NCBI RefSeq assembly: GCF_016055025.1
Contig: NZ_JAECVW010000016.1
DNA length: 22,468 nucleotides
Source: Thermoactinomyces intermedius
GTDB taxonomy: Bacteria > Bacillota > Bacilli > Thermoactinomycetales > Thermoactinomycetaceae
Reading direction: 5' to 3' (one strand)
Of the stretch, positions 1 through 8,135 are shown one piece after another. The notes beneath the pieces are model-generated. The model was given only the letters and a program-made list of their open reading frames with translations, did no database searches and was not told where the DNA came from. Each line of letters opens with the position of its first letter. Within the stretch, counting starts at the first letter, position 1. Position numbers and translations under genes: made by a program.

Positions 1-1023
1 TATGCGCTTGGAGAAATTGTCTTGGCTGTGGTGGGAACCAAAGGTGCGGACAAAGTCGGCAAAATGGCAAGGGCAAGCAAATTGGCGAGAAAAGGAAGCA
101 GTTTGCTTGAAAAACTGCCCGCCCCCGTACAAAAAGTACAAAAAGTGTTTACCAAAGACTTTTGGAAAAATGCAGCCGGCACTCTTTCCCGCAAGTTAAA
201 CATCAATTGGAAGAACGCGGCAATTACCGGTGTAACCGGAACGGCTCTCACAGTGCTTGGATACTTTGGAATCCCCAAAATTGCCCCTGCGGCCATGAAG
301 GTATACAAAAAGCTGGATTGCCTGGTTTATGAACAACCGGCAGACAGCTATGTGGCCATGATGCTGTTGCCTAGAGGGAGTTGTGAACGAGGCAGGAGTA
401 ACCAAATTACAAACATAGCCCAAAGAAATGATTTAATCAAAAATACTCCTTTGCCTAATCAAAATTCGAATCAAGCCTATCAAGAATACTTTGAAAAAAT
501 TCTTGGCAAAAAACGTAACAGTGTAACCGGGAAAGACTTGGCATTGCCGGATTCTCCTGTGAATATACCAGGAGAACAAATGAAAAAATGGATAGAAGAT
601 GGAAGAATCAGATCCGCAAATCCAGATGAATTGAATAATTACTTAAAAAATTTTAAAAGTATTTCTATTCAGGTTGATAGTAATATATTTGTTACTATAG
701 ATAAAAAAGCAATGAAACATATATTAGAAAGCCATCATCCACAATACTTTAATCCAAATGTACGGAAAAACAAAAGCCAAAATACCTTATTTCCAAGCAG
801 AATGACAGCCGAGGATGTTGAAGAGATACTAAACAAGATTATCAAGCAAGAAAAAGAAATTATTAGTCAAAATGCTAAAAAAAGATCACAATTTCAATTA
901 GGTATAAATGAAGAAATAAGTATCGATGGGGTTAAATATGTAGTAGGTTTTGTAAGAGAAATTAATAATTCGAATGAAAGAATAATTCGTTTAGTTGGTC
1001 AATTATATCCAAAAGTAGAATAA
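1..1023 (+). CDS. Secreted polymorphic-toxin-like protein, copy 1 (5' truncated)
   Basis: The reading frame is open from base 1, so the 5' end lies outside the window. The first ~120 codons match residues ~195-310 of the complete copy at 13694-14998: a GTKGxDKVGK stretch, KxFTKDFWKN, a hydrophobic segment ending in FGIPKI, and the YEQPADSYVAMMLL box. After that the protein diverges. It gains about 110 residues not present in copy 2, then ends in a domain with AMKHILESHHPQYF, YVVGF and GQLYP, all shared with copy 2. Base composition drops sharply at the junction: bases 241-300 are 32/60 G+C, bases 421-480 are 17/60. This fits replacement of the toxin tip by transfer. The HILE-x-HHP motif resembles nucleases of the BECR/EndoU type, but that is inference. 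A candidate immunity gene follows after 38 bases. Confidence 0.85.
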   Translation, partial: YALGEIVLAVVGTKGADKVGKMARASKLARKGSSLLEKLPAPVQKVQKVFTKDFWKNAAGTLSRKLNINWKNAAITGVTGTALTVLGYFGIPKIAPAAMKVYKKLDCLVYEQPADSYVAMMLLPRGSCERGRSNQITNIAQRNDLIKNTPLPNQNSNQAYQEYFEKILGKKRNSVTGKDLALPDSPVNIPGEQMKKWIEDGRIRSANPDELNNYLKNFKSISIQVDSNIFVTIDKKAMKHILESHHPQYFNPNVRKNKSQNTLFPSRMTAEDVEEILNKIIKQEKEIISQNAKKRSQFQLGINEEISIDGVKYVVGFVREINNSNERIIRLVGQLYPKVE

Positions 1024-1061
1024 AAATTATAATGATATCTTGGTATAAGGAGTTGGGTTTT

Positions 1062-1622
1062 ATGTTCAAAGTCCGATCTTATATCTTTGTACCGGAAAAC
1101 ATCCCGGATCCAGATATATTAGAATCAAAAGGAATTATAGTAGTTCCTTCATTAAAGGAAAAAGCCATTGAGGTCACAAACACGGATTTGTTGAAGAAAT
1201 TAGATCCTTATCTGGATCATCGTTATTTAGAGGGTTACATTGAATTAAGCTATTATGATGAACCTGTTCTATCAGAATATTATTCGGATTTAATTGATCA
1301 ACTTTGGGATTATCTTCTCAATTTAACCTTAGAGGCTATTGAACATAAAGAAAGTACATATTACTTTCCGGATCAGCCGGTAAGAATGAATTTGAAAATA
1401 TTGCAAAAAGGGTTTGTTTTATTTTCAATTGAGGATAAAAATTGGTGTTTACCTAAAAAAGAATTTTTTCTCGCATTGGTTCAAGGTTGTACGGAATTTT
1501 ATAAACAGATGATTTTAGGTTTATCTAAAGAAACAGTAACTCGCTATGCTTATGACAAAGGTTATGAACAAGCCGAAGAAGATCGCTCAGTCATCTTGGA
1601 TTATTTAAAAAAGAATGTGTAG
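1062..1622 (+). CDS. Candidate immunity protein for toxin copy 1
   Basis: A 186-residue acidic protein without signal peptide or membrane segment, so probably cytoplasmic. I chose ATG 1062 because AAGGAG lies at 1047-1052 and the start MFKVRSYI aligns with the start of its paralogue at 15008 (MFYVNSLI). An in-frame ATG at 1032 has no ribosome binding site. The two paralogues share GYIEL/GAIEL, LIDQLWDYLL/LVDQLWGYLL, a FPDQPV box, and LPKKEFFLAL/LPKKAFLEAL. Each follows a toxin with the same type of C-terminal domain, which is the basis for the immunity call. I do not recognise a named family. A third, decayed member is at 8727-8870. Confidence 0.8.
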   Translation: MFKVRSYIFVPENIPDPDILESKGIIVVPSLKEKAIEVTNTDLLKKLDPYLDHRYLEGYIELSYYDEPVLSEYYSDLIDQLWDYLLNLTLEAIEHKESTYYFPDQPVRMNLKILQKGFVLFSIEDKNWCLPKKEFFLALVQGCTEFYKQMILGLSKETVTRYAYDKGYEQAEEDRSVILDYLKKNV

Positions 1623-1662
1623 AAGTGAAGAAAGCAAACAATTCTCCTGTGATTCATTCCTA

Positions 1663-1691
1663 AGTAGCCTGTAATAGCGGGCTGCTTTTTG
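1663..1691 (+). terminator. Rho-independent terminator after the copy 1 toxin-immunity pair
   Basis: AGTAGCCTG pairs with CGGGCTGCT (some G-T pairs) around a short A/T loop and is followed by a T5 run. It lies 41 bases after the immunity stop codon. Confidence 0.75.
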
Positions 1692-1773
1692 TATGTAACA
1701 TTTTTATGCAGATAAAGGCTTTGTGAGTAAAATCAAGGTAGTACATGTTAGATAATAAGGAAGTTAAAGTAAT

Positions 1774-1905
1774 ATGGGAATTCCTGCATGTATTTTAATG
1801 CCAAGAGTGGAAAATGCCCCTGAAAAACTTTTGGCTGATGCGGTTGTTTCTTCGTTTCGGGCCAATTTAGGCTTTTATTGCAGTAATACGAAGAGGTATA
1901 AATAA
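1774..1905 (+). CDS. Possible 43-residue small ORF or coding remnant
   Basis: ATG 1774 follows AAGGAAG (1757-1763) and reads through 43 codons to TAA, 13 bases before the next gene. The product contains PRVENAPEKLLADAVV and looks like ordinary protein rather than noise, but I recognise no family. Its place just before an immunity-type gene means it could be the leftover end of a lost toxin. Evidence is weak. Confidence 0.3.
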   Translation: MGIPACILMPRVENAPEKLLADAVVSSFRANLGFYCSNTKRYK

Positions 1906-1918
1906 GGGTGATTAATTT

Positions 1919-2383
1919 ATGGAAAAAGTATTTGATGATTACTTTTCGGAGTTACAGGGTGAAATAGTGGCTATTTGTGCGGAGTATGCAGATTATAAAG
2001 CAGATGAGATTTATATTTACTGCTCTTATGAAGATAAAATGTATTCATTTAACGTGTTTTATAAAATGAACGGGAAGGTGGTTCATAAACACCGGTTAAA
2101 CGAAACATTGGAAGAGGGACAACGTGAAAGGTTTGATGTTTCAAGAGAAAGACAAAGGAGTATGCTTAAAATCGGACTGGGTTATTTAGAGGAGATTCAC
2201 AAGAAGTGTCAAGAATTTAACAGAGATATGCCAACTGAAATCAAAATTCATTATAATGCTAAAGAGAATAAACTTCGAGCAAGAAATCAGTATGATCCAG
2301 TCTGGTCTGATACCAAAGAGCTAGCTCCACCAGATATTTTTATTTCTTGGTTTGAGGAAGTGAAGAAAGCAAATCAAAGGTGA
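1919..2383 (+). CDS. Probable YezG/DUF600-like immunity protein
   Basis: A 154-residue cytoplasmic protein; ATG 1919 is preceded by AAGGGTG. It has the feel of the YezG/EsaG (DUF600) immunity family. The N-terminal half has an EIYIYCSYED strand pair, FNVFYKMNGKVVHKH and a helical middle (ERQRSMLKIGLGYLEEI). The C-terminal half has MPTEIKIHY, a QYDPVW segment and PDIFISWFEEV. In that family the proteins neutralise nuclease toxins of Gram-positive secretion systems. No matching toxin lies next to it, so it would be an orphan here. The family assignment is from remembered patterns and is moderate; the immunity role is inference from the neighbourhood. Confidence 0.6.
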   Translation: MEKVFDDYFSELQGEIVAICAEYADYKADEIYIYCSYEDKMYSFNVFYKMNGKVVHKHRLNETLEEGQRERFDVSRERQRSMLKIGLGYLEEIHKKCQEFNRDMPTEIKIHYNAKENKLRARNQYDPVWSDTKELAPPDIFISWFEEVKKANQR

Positions 2384-2389
2384 TTCTTT

Positions 2390-2591
2390 ATTGAAGAAGG
2401 TTTGACTGTTTATGATCCTAAAATTTATCGGATATTCTATGGGGAAAAGAAGCCATGGATGAAGGATTATCTAATAAAAGAATTAAAGGAAGAACAGTCA
2501 AAGGATATAGCAAGAATGGAATGAAATTTGTTGGTTATCTGGATAATCAGGGAAAATAAAAAATTTTTATCCAGCGTTTGTGGAGGAGTGA
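2390..2591 (+). pseudogene. Decayed C-terminal tip of a polymorphic toxin
   Basis: Pieces of one protein are spread over three frames. First comes FFIEEGLTVYDPKIY (from about 2390). Then ILWGKEAMDEGLSNKRIKG and KNGMKFVGYLDNQGK in the frame of 2455-2559. Finally GKIKNFYPAFVEE ends at TGA 2589-2591. The ending, an R-I-x-G strand, a G-x-x-F-V-G-Y strand, then G-K-I-x-x-F-Y-P, parallels the ends of the intact toxins (YVVGF...GQFYP). The stop sits 3 bases before the next ATG, and that gene's GGAGGAG lies inside the last codons, as in true toxin-immunity pairs. At least two frameshifts make it non-functional. Confidence 0.6.
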
Positions 2592-2594
2592 AAA

Positions 2595-2986
2595 ATGTGC
2601 AATTTTGAAGAAGAAACTTATAAAGTCATGGAAACGATAGAAGAAAAAGAATTATGTATCAGTATTTTTTTATGTTGGTTGGGAATTATTATTTTGTGGA
2701 CTGTTTAGACAGCTTTAAAAACAAAAGAGGTTTTGGTATAGAAGAAGTGATGATTTTATTTCGGCAAAGTTTTGATGAATGGGAACGTTTCCGTTGTCAA
2801 GAAAATGAAGTTGCTCTGGTCATGTATTATCCGGCTGCTGAGGAAGATACCATCGGATACATGGACTTTAAGGAGTTTTATCCTTATGTGTATAAACGTG
2901 CACAAGAGTATATTTCAAGTCACCCGAAAAGAAAAGAAGAAGTGACCCGACTGTTAAAGGAAATCAAGGAAAGCTGGGGAATATAA
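2595..2986 (+). pseudogene. CdiI-like ribonuclease-toxin immunity gene, frame broken at a T7 tract
   Basis: GGAGGAG (2583-2589) drives ATG 2595, which reads MCNFEEETYKVMETIEEKE and LCISIFL, then stops. The rest of the protein is in another frame and is open from ATG 2654 to 2986 (110 residues). The frames meet at a run of seven T (2665-2671). Eight T would give one continuous ~131-residue protein with SIFFMLVGNYYFVDCL, NKRGFGIEEV, SFDEWERF and a helical C-terminus. The GFGIEE...DEWE...FYPYVYKRAQEYI pattern resembles proteins annotated as CdiI ribonuclease-toxin immunity. A toxin-tip remnant ends 3 bases upstream. It may be a pseudogene, a phase-variable gene or a homopolymer error. The shorter ATG 2654 has no good ribosome binding site. 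Confidence 0.6.
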
Positions 2987-3061
2987 GATTAAGCATAAGG
3001 TTGTCGAAGATGACAATGCCCCTTGGCTTTTTAAAATTGCTATAAAGAAAAATAAACAGAG

Positions 3062-3094
3062 CCCCCAACTGCATGTGCAGTGTTGGGGGGTTTT
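3062..3094 (+). terminator. Rho-independent terminator
   Basis: CCCCCAA pairs with TTGGGGG, with an inner CTGCA/TGCAG stem, followed by GTTTTG. It closes the transcript of the CdiI-like gene. Confidence 0.8.
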
Positions 3095-3150
3095 GTTTGA
3101 ACAAAAGTGAATTTGAATCCAAGGAGAAAATGAAGTAAAACCAAAAACAA

Positions 3151-3288
3151 CTGGCGGAAAGGAAGAAGTTTGCTTGAAAAACTGCCCGCCCCCGTACAAA
3201 AAGTGTTTACCAAAGACTTTTGAAAAAATGCCGCCAGCACTCTTTCCCGAAAGTTAAATATCAATTGGAAGAACGCGGCAATTACCGC
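3151..3288 (+). pseudogene. Orphan fragment of the toxin gene's shared region
   Basis: These ~138 bases are nearly identical to about bases 82-230 of toxin copy 1. They encode LLEKLPAPVQKVFTKDF, then a stop (TGG to TGA) and KNAASTLSRKLNINWKNAAIT. One VQK repeat present in copy 1 is missing. No start or end of a toxin gene is attached. The fragment stops at the AAIT codons and runs in frame into the leader of the next immunity gene. It reads as a scar of recombination between toxin cassettes. Confidence 0.85.
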
Positions 3289-3319
3289 TTTGGGCGCTAA
3301 GAAGAGGGGGGAGATTACA

Positions 3320-3559
3320 ATGGACAAATTCATCAAATCAAAAGAAGAATTAATAGTTACAGTTAGAAAGCTAATCAATGTAGAATTCTCTGAAGAAGAA
3401 GAGACTGAGATTTTGTCATTATTGGAAAAATCAGTACCTGATTTTAAAGAATTAATGAGGTTGATTTATTGGAGTGATAATAAACTTACTCCAGAAGAAA
3501 TCGTTGAAAAGGTACTAAGATATCAGCCAATTATTATACCTCCGCCAAGTGATGATTAA
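3320..3559 (+). CDS. Colicin/pyocin-type (Im) bacteriocin immunity protein
   Basis: A small acidic protein of 79 residues. ATG 3320 is preceded by GGGGGGAG (3304-3311); a longer TTG start at 3290 lies in the toxin fragment and is rejected. The pattern matches the colicin E/pyocin immunity family: SKEELIVTVRKLI, then SEEEETEILSLLEK, LIYWSD, and LTPEEIVEKVLRYQ. Im proteins carry D/E-LIYYP and a following G/E-IV helix at these places; here the tyrosine pair is LIYW, so the second tyrosine is tryptophan. Such proteins bind HNH-type nuclease toxins. No HNH domain is encoded beside it, so it is an orphan immunity gene behind a fragment of the shared toxin region. Confidence 0.75.
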   Translation: MDKFIKSKEELIVTVRKLINVEFSEEEETEILSLLEKSVPDFKELMRLIYWSDNKLTPEEIVEKVLRYQPIIIPPPSDD

Positions 3560-3574
3560 TAGTATTTGGATTTT

Positions 3575-3605
3575 GGAGTCATTTTGAGAGAATGGCTCCT
3601 ATTTT
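3575..3605 (+). terminator. Rho-independent terminator
   Basis: GGAGTCATT pairs with AATGGCTCC (one G-T pair) around a 7-base loop, followed by TATTTTA, 15 bases after the immunity stop. Confidence 0.7.
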
Positions 3606-3732
3606 ATGACCTTAAAATTTATTTGGTTGATCAAATGATTTAATTTGAAAAATAGGATATGCTGATTTAGCAAGAATGTCATGTCCAATCCCTTGTCATG
3701 AGCGGTTGGCCAAGTATAATGGGGGTCAACTG

Positions 3733-4129
3733 ATGATGTATGAGTATATGATTTATGGTGTAGCTGACAAATCGTTGCGGGTAGTTAAAAACGATTTGGA
3801 AAAAGCCTTAAAAATTCAATTCGAGTATCGTGAAAGCAGTTATTAGGGAGAGTACTATAAGGCGAAACTTGGGGATTTTCAGGAAATACGAGTTTATTAC
3901 AATTATGTGGATTGAGGATTGGGAGGAAAGAAATTTCAGAGAATATTCCGTCTTGATCAGGTTGAATGAACTGAAGAATCTTCCAGAGGTCATGAAAAAA
4001 ATGAAGGAACATGTTCCTTATGCAAGACTCATCAGGAAGATTGAGCTGATTCCCCAGACCCGCAGAAAAGAATACTTGTTTATTCATGAAAAGCCAATAC
4101 TTATACTGGACAAAGAATATAAGAAATGA
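3733..4129 (+). pseudogene. Broken small gene of the immunity array, family unknown
   Basis: GGGGGT (3721-3726) precedes ATG 3733, which reads YEYMIYGVADKSLRVVKND and on to RESSY, then TAG at 3844. The same frame continues after the stop with GEYYKAKLGDFQEIRVYYN until TGA 3913. The protein then resumes in a second frame with EDWEERNFREYSVLIRLNE, LPEVMKKMKEHVPYARLI and a charged C-terminus ending at 4129. One nonsense codon and one frameshift therefore separate a plausible ~130-residue protein. I do not recognise the family; its position suggests a former immunity protein. The ORF beginning at ATG 3830 alone has an unnatural N-terminus. Confidence 0.55.
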
Positions 4130-4172
4130 TCGCGATGACAAGGAATTTAAGATCATTTGCTGTTGGGAAGAG

Positions 4173-4269
4173 AGATGGATCGTTATTTAAAGAAATAGTT
4201 CTTGGAAAATGAAAACAAGGTCTGGCTATACAAGAAAGAGGTTCTTGAAAAATCAGGGGGGAAACAATG
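4173..4269 (+). pseudogene. Short coding remnant coupled to the next gene
   Basis: From ATG 4173 the frame reads MDRYLKK, a TAG stop, then LENENKVWLYKKEVLEKSGG and ends in TGA overlapping the next ATG (ATGA). The bases just before encode KEFKIICCWEERWIVI in another frame. Together they loosely resemble the KILQKGFVLFSIEDKNW-KKEF part of the toxin-linked immunity family. The likeness is weak and may be chance. Confidence 0.25.
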
Positions 4270-4689
4270 AACCGATTATTTCAATATTGGTTGATGGAAA
4301 TGGGAGACAGGCTCGATGAATTGATTGAAGAAATGCCTGCACAATTGATGCTTGATTATAGTCCCGAATCACTACTTCGGTTAGAAGAGTGGATTTTAAA
4401 AACATATCCCACAGTGGGAGATATTCTGAAGGAAACTGAAAAAAGAAAGTTAGATTCTTTAGCACGATACGTAGGGCAAGTATATCGAAAAAATTTAAAT
4501 GGCAAGTGGAAACTTTTTTTAGATGATTCAAATAATGTGTACTACGAATTACCGGTTATTCTGATTTCAGGATTGGATCCAATTTGCCCATTGACTGAGG
4601 TAACAGCCTGTGTAGATCGACGAAAAGGAGATTATATATATGGTTTATTTCAAAAAAAAGCAAAACGAATAAGTGATGGCATTAATTAA
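4267..4689 (+). CDS. Unknown 140-residue protein of the immunity array
   Basis: ATG 4267 follows a GGGGGG ribosome binding site (4256-4261). The protein is cytoplasmic, with a helical N-terminal half (LDELIEEMP, ESLLRLEEWILKTYPT, KLDSLARYVGQVYRKN) and a strand-rich C-terminal half (GKWKLFLDDSNNVYYELPVI, CPLTEVTACVDRRKGDYIY). It looks like a well-folded conserved domain, but I cannot name the family. Its location among orphan immunity genes suggests, but does not show, the same role. Confidence 0.7.
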   Translation: MNRLFQYWLMEMGDRLDELIEEMPAQLMLDYSPESLLRLEEWILKTYPTVGDILKETEKRKLDSLARYVGQVYRKNLNGKWKLFLDDSNNVYYELPVILISGLDPICPLTEVTACVDRRKGDYIYGLFQKKAKRISDGIN

Positions 4690-4763
4690 ATTGGATAAGG
4701 AAAAGGGAATACACTGATCGAATCAGTCCAGTGAAAAAAAGTGATTGATCTTGGATTTTCTTA

Positions 4764-5438
4764 ATGAGTGAGTTTGAAATGAATTCATCTTTAGCGGAGA
4801 AGATCACCAAATTAAATGAAGAAGGTGTCCATGAAGAAGAAATTGAAAGATTTTTGGATCAGCATTTAATAAAATACCCGGATGATGTGGAAGCATGGGT
4901 CCGGTTGGGTGTATTGGTTTTCGAGCCACCTATTGGGGATTTTGAGAAAAGTGTGGATTGTTTAAGAAAGGCTGTCGAAGTGAAACCGGATTGCTTGGAA
5001 GCTCTTTTGATTTTGATGAGAATGCAGTATACTGCGTATGCTGAGATTGACGAAGATGTATACAAATTGCTTCATCACTATCAGCCAAGGAGTCGTGAGG
5101 AGCGATCGTTGATTGAGTTCGCCAAAGCGTGGTACTTTGAATGCAAAAAGATGGATGAAGAATATGCCCGTCATTTAGAAAAATCGATTACAGTTTATCC
5201 AAAATATGTGTTGAATTATATTGCATTAGGAAATTACTATGAAGAAAAAGGTCAGAAAGAAAAAGCTAAATCACTTTTTTTAAAAGGAATGAAAAATGTC
5301 CGGCAGATCTACCGGGTGAATGGTGGCCTGGATCCTCTTGTATTCGATTATCATGAATATATCAATGAAAAAATTAAGGGGATCCATTTATCTTTATCAT
5401 CTGTAACTTATAAATTGATAAAAGAAGGGGTTAATTGA
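4764..5438 (+). CDS. TPR-repeat protein, full-length copy
   Basis: A 224-residue soluble protein of tetratricopeptide type. Visible repeats are DDVEAWVRLGVLVF with CLRKAVEVKPD (residues ~38-75) and KYVLNYIALGNYYEEKGQ with KEKAKSLFLKGMKNV (~146-179), with a degenerate repeat between. ATG 4764 has no clear ribosome binding site. ATG 4779 (MNSSLAEK) aligns with the start of the truncated paralogue at 6541 and could be the true start. TPR proteins mediate protein contacts; here the partner is unknown. A strong terminator follows. Confidence 0.75.
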   Translation: MSEFEMNSSLAEKITKLNEEGVHEEEIERFLDQHLIKYPDDVEAWVRLGVLVFEPPIGDFEKSVDCLRKAVEVKPDCLEALLILMRMQYTAYAEIDEDVYKLLHHYQPRSREERSLIEFAKAWYFECKKMDEEYARHLEKSITVYPKYVLNYIALGNYYEEKGQKEKAKSLFLKGMKNVRQIYRVNGGLDPLVFDYHEYINEKIKGIHLSLSSVTYKLIKEGVN

Positions 5439-5486
5439 TATAATCAAAAAATAAAATCCTGTCCTGAGTTGTTTTGATAAGCAGGT

Positions 5487-5513
5487 GACAGTGCTGGAAA
5501 GCACTGTCTTTTT
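5487..5513 (+). terminator. Strong Rho-independent terminator
   Basis: A perfect 9-bp stem, GACAGTGCT with AGCACTGTC, around GGAA and followed by T5. It ends the TPR gene transcript and rules out a gene start at 5485. Confidence 0.9.
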
Positions 5514-5619
5514 CATGGGTTCAGCGCTATGGAGGTGTAACGAAAAATTTCCTTTTTTTGCAAAAGACAAGGAGGAAAATCATACAGATTATGACCATGA
5601 AAAGTCAGGAGGAAAAACG

Positions 5620-6480
5620 ATGAATGGATTCCCGTATTTTGAATGCCAACTTCCAATTTATACAGAAAAAGATATACATGAAACAGATATACATGAAATA
5701 GCGGAGATGATATCCAACCAATTATTTGGCGGTTTACCTTTTGGAGGGTTGGAAGACTACATTTATAAGGAAATTCCTGCCATATATATCGACAGTCCCA
5801 TTTTAGGATTTGAAATCATCGTTGCAGGTTTTAATGAAGAAGATTGGGAATTATTAATAGGTGATGAAGAGCGATATTATTTTTTGGATGTTGTTAATTA
5901 TCCAATTCTTTATTCTGCAATAAATAGAACGAAAGGGGTAATAAGGGGGGAAAACCTCGATATTACGGGATATGTTGCAACTCTGCTTAAAGGGACGGAA
6001 GGAATAGAAATCAGGGATAAAATCTTAGAAGAGGATGGATATAGTGATTTAGATATCGATGAAGAGGAAACACATCCTGATAACCTGTCAGCGAAGCAAA
6101 AGATAAAGAATAAGTTTCCTTACTTTATCTGTCATCTCCCGTTTAATTCCGATAAAGATCTTCACGAAGTGGGGAGAATCATCTCCAAAGCATTGTGTGG
6201 TGGATTGCCTTTTAATCTCCTGAAAAATGAACAAGGTCCGGTTTTACAACTGGAACGTACCATTTTGGGACTTCAGATAAAGATTCTTCAAGAAGAGAAA
6301 GGATATTGTTTGGAAATTAAGAATGATCCGGACACCATTCCGGATGGTGTGGATACGGTCAATGTGGATATAACCCGGTTTATTGCACTTTCACTGGAAG
6401 AATCCATTGTATTTGTAAAAACGGAAGGAGTTGATATCGATTACGATTCCATCCACAAAGAGTTTGTCAAAATAGGGTAA
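5620..6480 (+). CDS. Tandem two-domain protein, probable fused immunity protein
   Basis: AGGAGG at 5607-5612 precedes ATG 5620; the frame is open upstream to 5485 but that stretch contains the terminator hairpin. The 286-residue protein holds two copies of one domain. Copy A (~4-130) has FPYFECQLPI, then DIHEIAEMIS, FGGLPF and DSPILGFEIIV. Copy B (~166-286) has FPYFICHLPF, then LHEVGRIIS, CGGLPF and ERTILGLQIKI. An acidic linker (DLDIDEEE) joins them. There is no signal peptide or membrane segment. I do not know a name for the domain. Tandem fusion of immunity domains is known from polymorphic-toxin loci, which fits this setting but is inference. A 12-base direct repeat (gatatacatgaa, from 5671) duplicates the DIHE motif in copy A. 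Confidence 0.75.
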   Translation: MNGFPYFECQLPIYTEKDIHETDIHEIAEMISNQLFGGLPFGGLEDYIYKEIPAIYIDSPILGFEIIVAGFNEEDWELLIGDEERYYFLDVVNYPILYSAINRTKGVIRGENLDITGYVATLLKGTEGIEIRDKILEEDGYSDLDIDEEETHPDNLSAKQKIKNKFPYFICHLPFNSDKDLHEVGRIISKALCGGLPFNLLKNEQGPVLQLERTILGLQIKILQEEKGYCLEIKNDPDTIPDGVDTVNVDITRFIALSLEESIVFVKTEGVDIDYDSIHKEFVKIG

Positions 6481-6540
6481 GCTCGCCGGACAGAAGAAGT
6501 GGTGAAACAACATGGAATTCTCTAAGGAGAGAATATTAAA

Positions 6541-6894
6541 ATGAATTCATCATTAAAATTGCATGAAGAAGGTGCCCTTGAAGAAGAAATTGAAAGAATT
6601 TTGGATCAGCATTTAATAAAATATCCCGATGACGTGGAAGCATGGGTCCGGTTGAGTGTATTGGTTTTCGAGTCTCCTATTGGTGATTTTGAGAAAAGCA
6701 TCAATTGCTTAAGAAAGGCTGTCGAAGTGAAACCGGACTATTTGGAAGCTCTTTTGATTTTGATGCGAATGCAGAATTACATTTATCGTGAGATTGAAGA
6801 AGATCTATACAAATTACTTCATAAAAAATCAAAAAGAAAAAGCCAAATCACATTTTTTAAAAGGAATGTAAAAGAAAAAAAGAAGCCGGGATAA
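6541..6894 (+). CDS. Truncated second copy of the TPR protein
   Basis: AAGGAGAG precedes ATG 6541. Residues 1-~98 are almost the same as the TPR protein at 4764-5438 (EEEIERILDQHLIKYPDDVE, KAVEVKPDYLEALLILMRMQ). After LLHK the sequence jumps: bases encoding the distant KEKAKS-FLKGM segment of the full copy are present, but in another frame, so the product ends in a basic tail (KSKRKSQITFFKRNVKEKKK). An internal deletion of roughly 75 codons plus a frame change explains it. It may be a dying duplicate or still make a one-repeat protein. Confidence 0.7.
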   Translation: MNSSLKLHEEGALEEEIERILDQHLIKYPDDVEAWVRLSVLVFESPIGDFEKSINCLRKAVEVKPDYLEALLILMRMQNYIYREIEEDLYKLLHKKSKRKSQITFFKRNVKEKKKPG

Positions 6895-6996
6895 GTAAGG
6901 GTTTCGGAGATTTTTTATGGTAAAGAGGGACTGCGGGTGGGAAGTATAATTTCAAGTTTGCTTAGTGGTAATGATTGGTAGAAAGGATTGAGTTTG

Positions 6997-7632
6997 ATGA
7001 AAATCAAGGTGCCGGATTTTTGCTACTTTTTTCAAGATGATGTGATATTTGAGACAAGTATAGGAAAAGGAAAAACCAAAAACATTAACATAGGAACATT
7101 AAACCTGCCTTCATGTAAAATTGTTGCATGTGATCCTTTTTTACCCGACACAGATCCATTTGTTAAAGAAATTCCTTCAGGAAATTACCCTGTGATATTA
7201 AATATTGTTCATTATGTCGATGATGGTGACGAACGAATAGGAGCTGCAAAAATCAAATTCAAAAACAGCCGGGCCATTCGTTGGGAAATGGCATTATTAG
7301 ATGGACAAGATTTAAGCAAATTGGAAGAAGATGAGATCTATGGGTATCCGGTGAATAGTGGCACGGGCAGTTTTGCAGACCAAGAAACTTTTCGAAAATA
7401 TATTAGCATTTTGGATGACAACCCGCAGTATGAAGATCTCCTTTTGGCAGAAATGGAGAAAAATTATGCACCTACAAGAGATTGGTGTAATTTTGAAATA
7501 GACTCATCGCTGAATATCATTGCTTTTAAAAGCGGATTGGGTGATGGGTTTTATCCTTCTTATTGGGGATATGATGAGAATAATGAGGTTTGCTGTTTGG
7601 TAACAGATTTTGGACTATTTGTAGATGAATAA
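6997..7632 (+). CDS. DUF4241 family protein
   Basis: AAAGGA at 6982-6987 sits 9 bases before ATG 6997; a TTG at 6988 is too close to it. The 211-residue protein shows the DUF4241 pattern in order: IVACDPFLPDTDPF, the SGNYPV turn, RIGAAKIKF, IRWEMAL, GYPVNSGTGSFAD, and near the end SGLGDGFYPSYWGYD with VTDFGLF. Function of the family is not established. It occurs as a soluble single-domain protein, and in this array it is a plausible immunity or accessory protein. A terminator follows directly. Confidence 0.85.
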   Translation: MKIKVPDFCYFFQDDVIFETSIGKGKTKNINIGTLNLPSCKIVACDPFLPDTDPFVKEIPSGNYPVILNIVHYVDDGDERIGAAKIKFKNSRAIRWEMALLDGQDLSKLEEDEIYGYPVNSGTGSFADQETFRKYISILDDNPQYEDLLLAEMEKNYAPTRDWCNFEIDSSLNIIAFKSGLGDGFYPSYWGYDENNEVCCLVTDFGLFVDE

Positions 7633-7648
7633 TAAAGGTAAATTCATT

Positions 7649-7685
7649 AATCCGAACTGTATAACGAAAAGCGGTTCGGATTTTT
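7649..7685 (+). terminator. Rho-independent terminator
   Basis: An 11-bp stem, AATCCGAACTG with CGGTTCGGATT (one G-T pair), a 12-base loop and a T-run, 16 bases after the DUF4241 stop. Confidence 0.85.
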
Positions 7686-7708
7686 GTCACCAAGGAGCGG
7701 AGCAGTGC

Positions 7709-8087
7709 ATGAATGAAGATTTTGGCGGATTTTATCACTCTTGGTACGTAGAAAGAGCAGTCGTCCAATAACTATGAAGTGTACATATACAACTACAGAA
7801 GGAGAGGAAATTATCACTTTCATTCTAACGGAACATATAAGCTTACACCAAGTTACTTTGGACGGCAGGGAGAGGAAAGAGTGGTTGAAATCAAATATCG
7901 AATCATCGAAGACTTGGATGAACTGAAAGCGTTCGACCGATACCGCTTTGATGATTGGAGAAATCGAGGGATTCGATTGAACGATAAAGCTTATAATGAC
8001 GAAACTTACCATGAAAACGGGCTTCGTTTGGGTGAAGAAGGATGGGAACTGATCAATGTCTGGTTTAGCTCCCGGCAATCAAGATAA
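7709..8087 (+). pseudogene. DUF4177-like small protein gene, probably frameshifted
   Basis: AAGGAGCGG precedes ATG 7709, which reads MNEDFGGFYHSWYVE and stops at 7771. The neighbouring frame then gives KEQSSNNYEVYIYNY, HSNGTYKLTPSYFG, VVEIKYRIIED and LGEEGWELINVWF, ending at 8087. The LGEEGWEL motif after a VVEIKYR strand resembles DUF4177 proteins. A single indel near 7750 would join both parts. Alternatively translation begins at GTG 7881 (AGGGAGAGGA upstream) and gives a 68-residue protein. A remnant with the same VVEIKYRIIED start is at 8597. Confidence 0.5.
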
Positions 8088-8135
8088 TCGTATTTCTCTG
8101 GATTTAGGCCGTTTTTTTAATTGGAGGGGAATTGA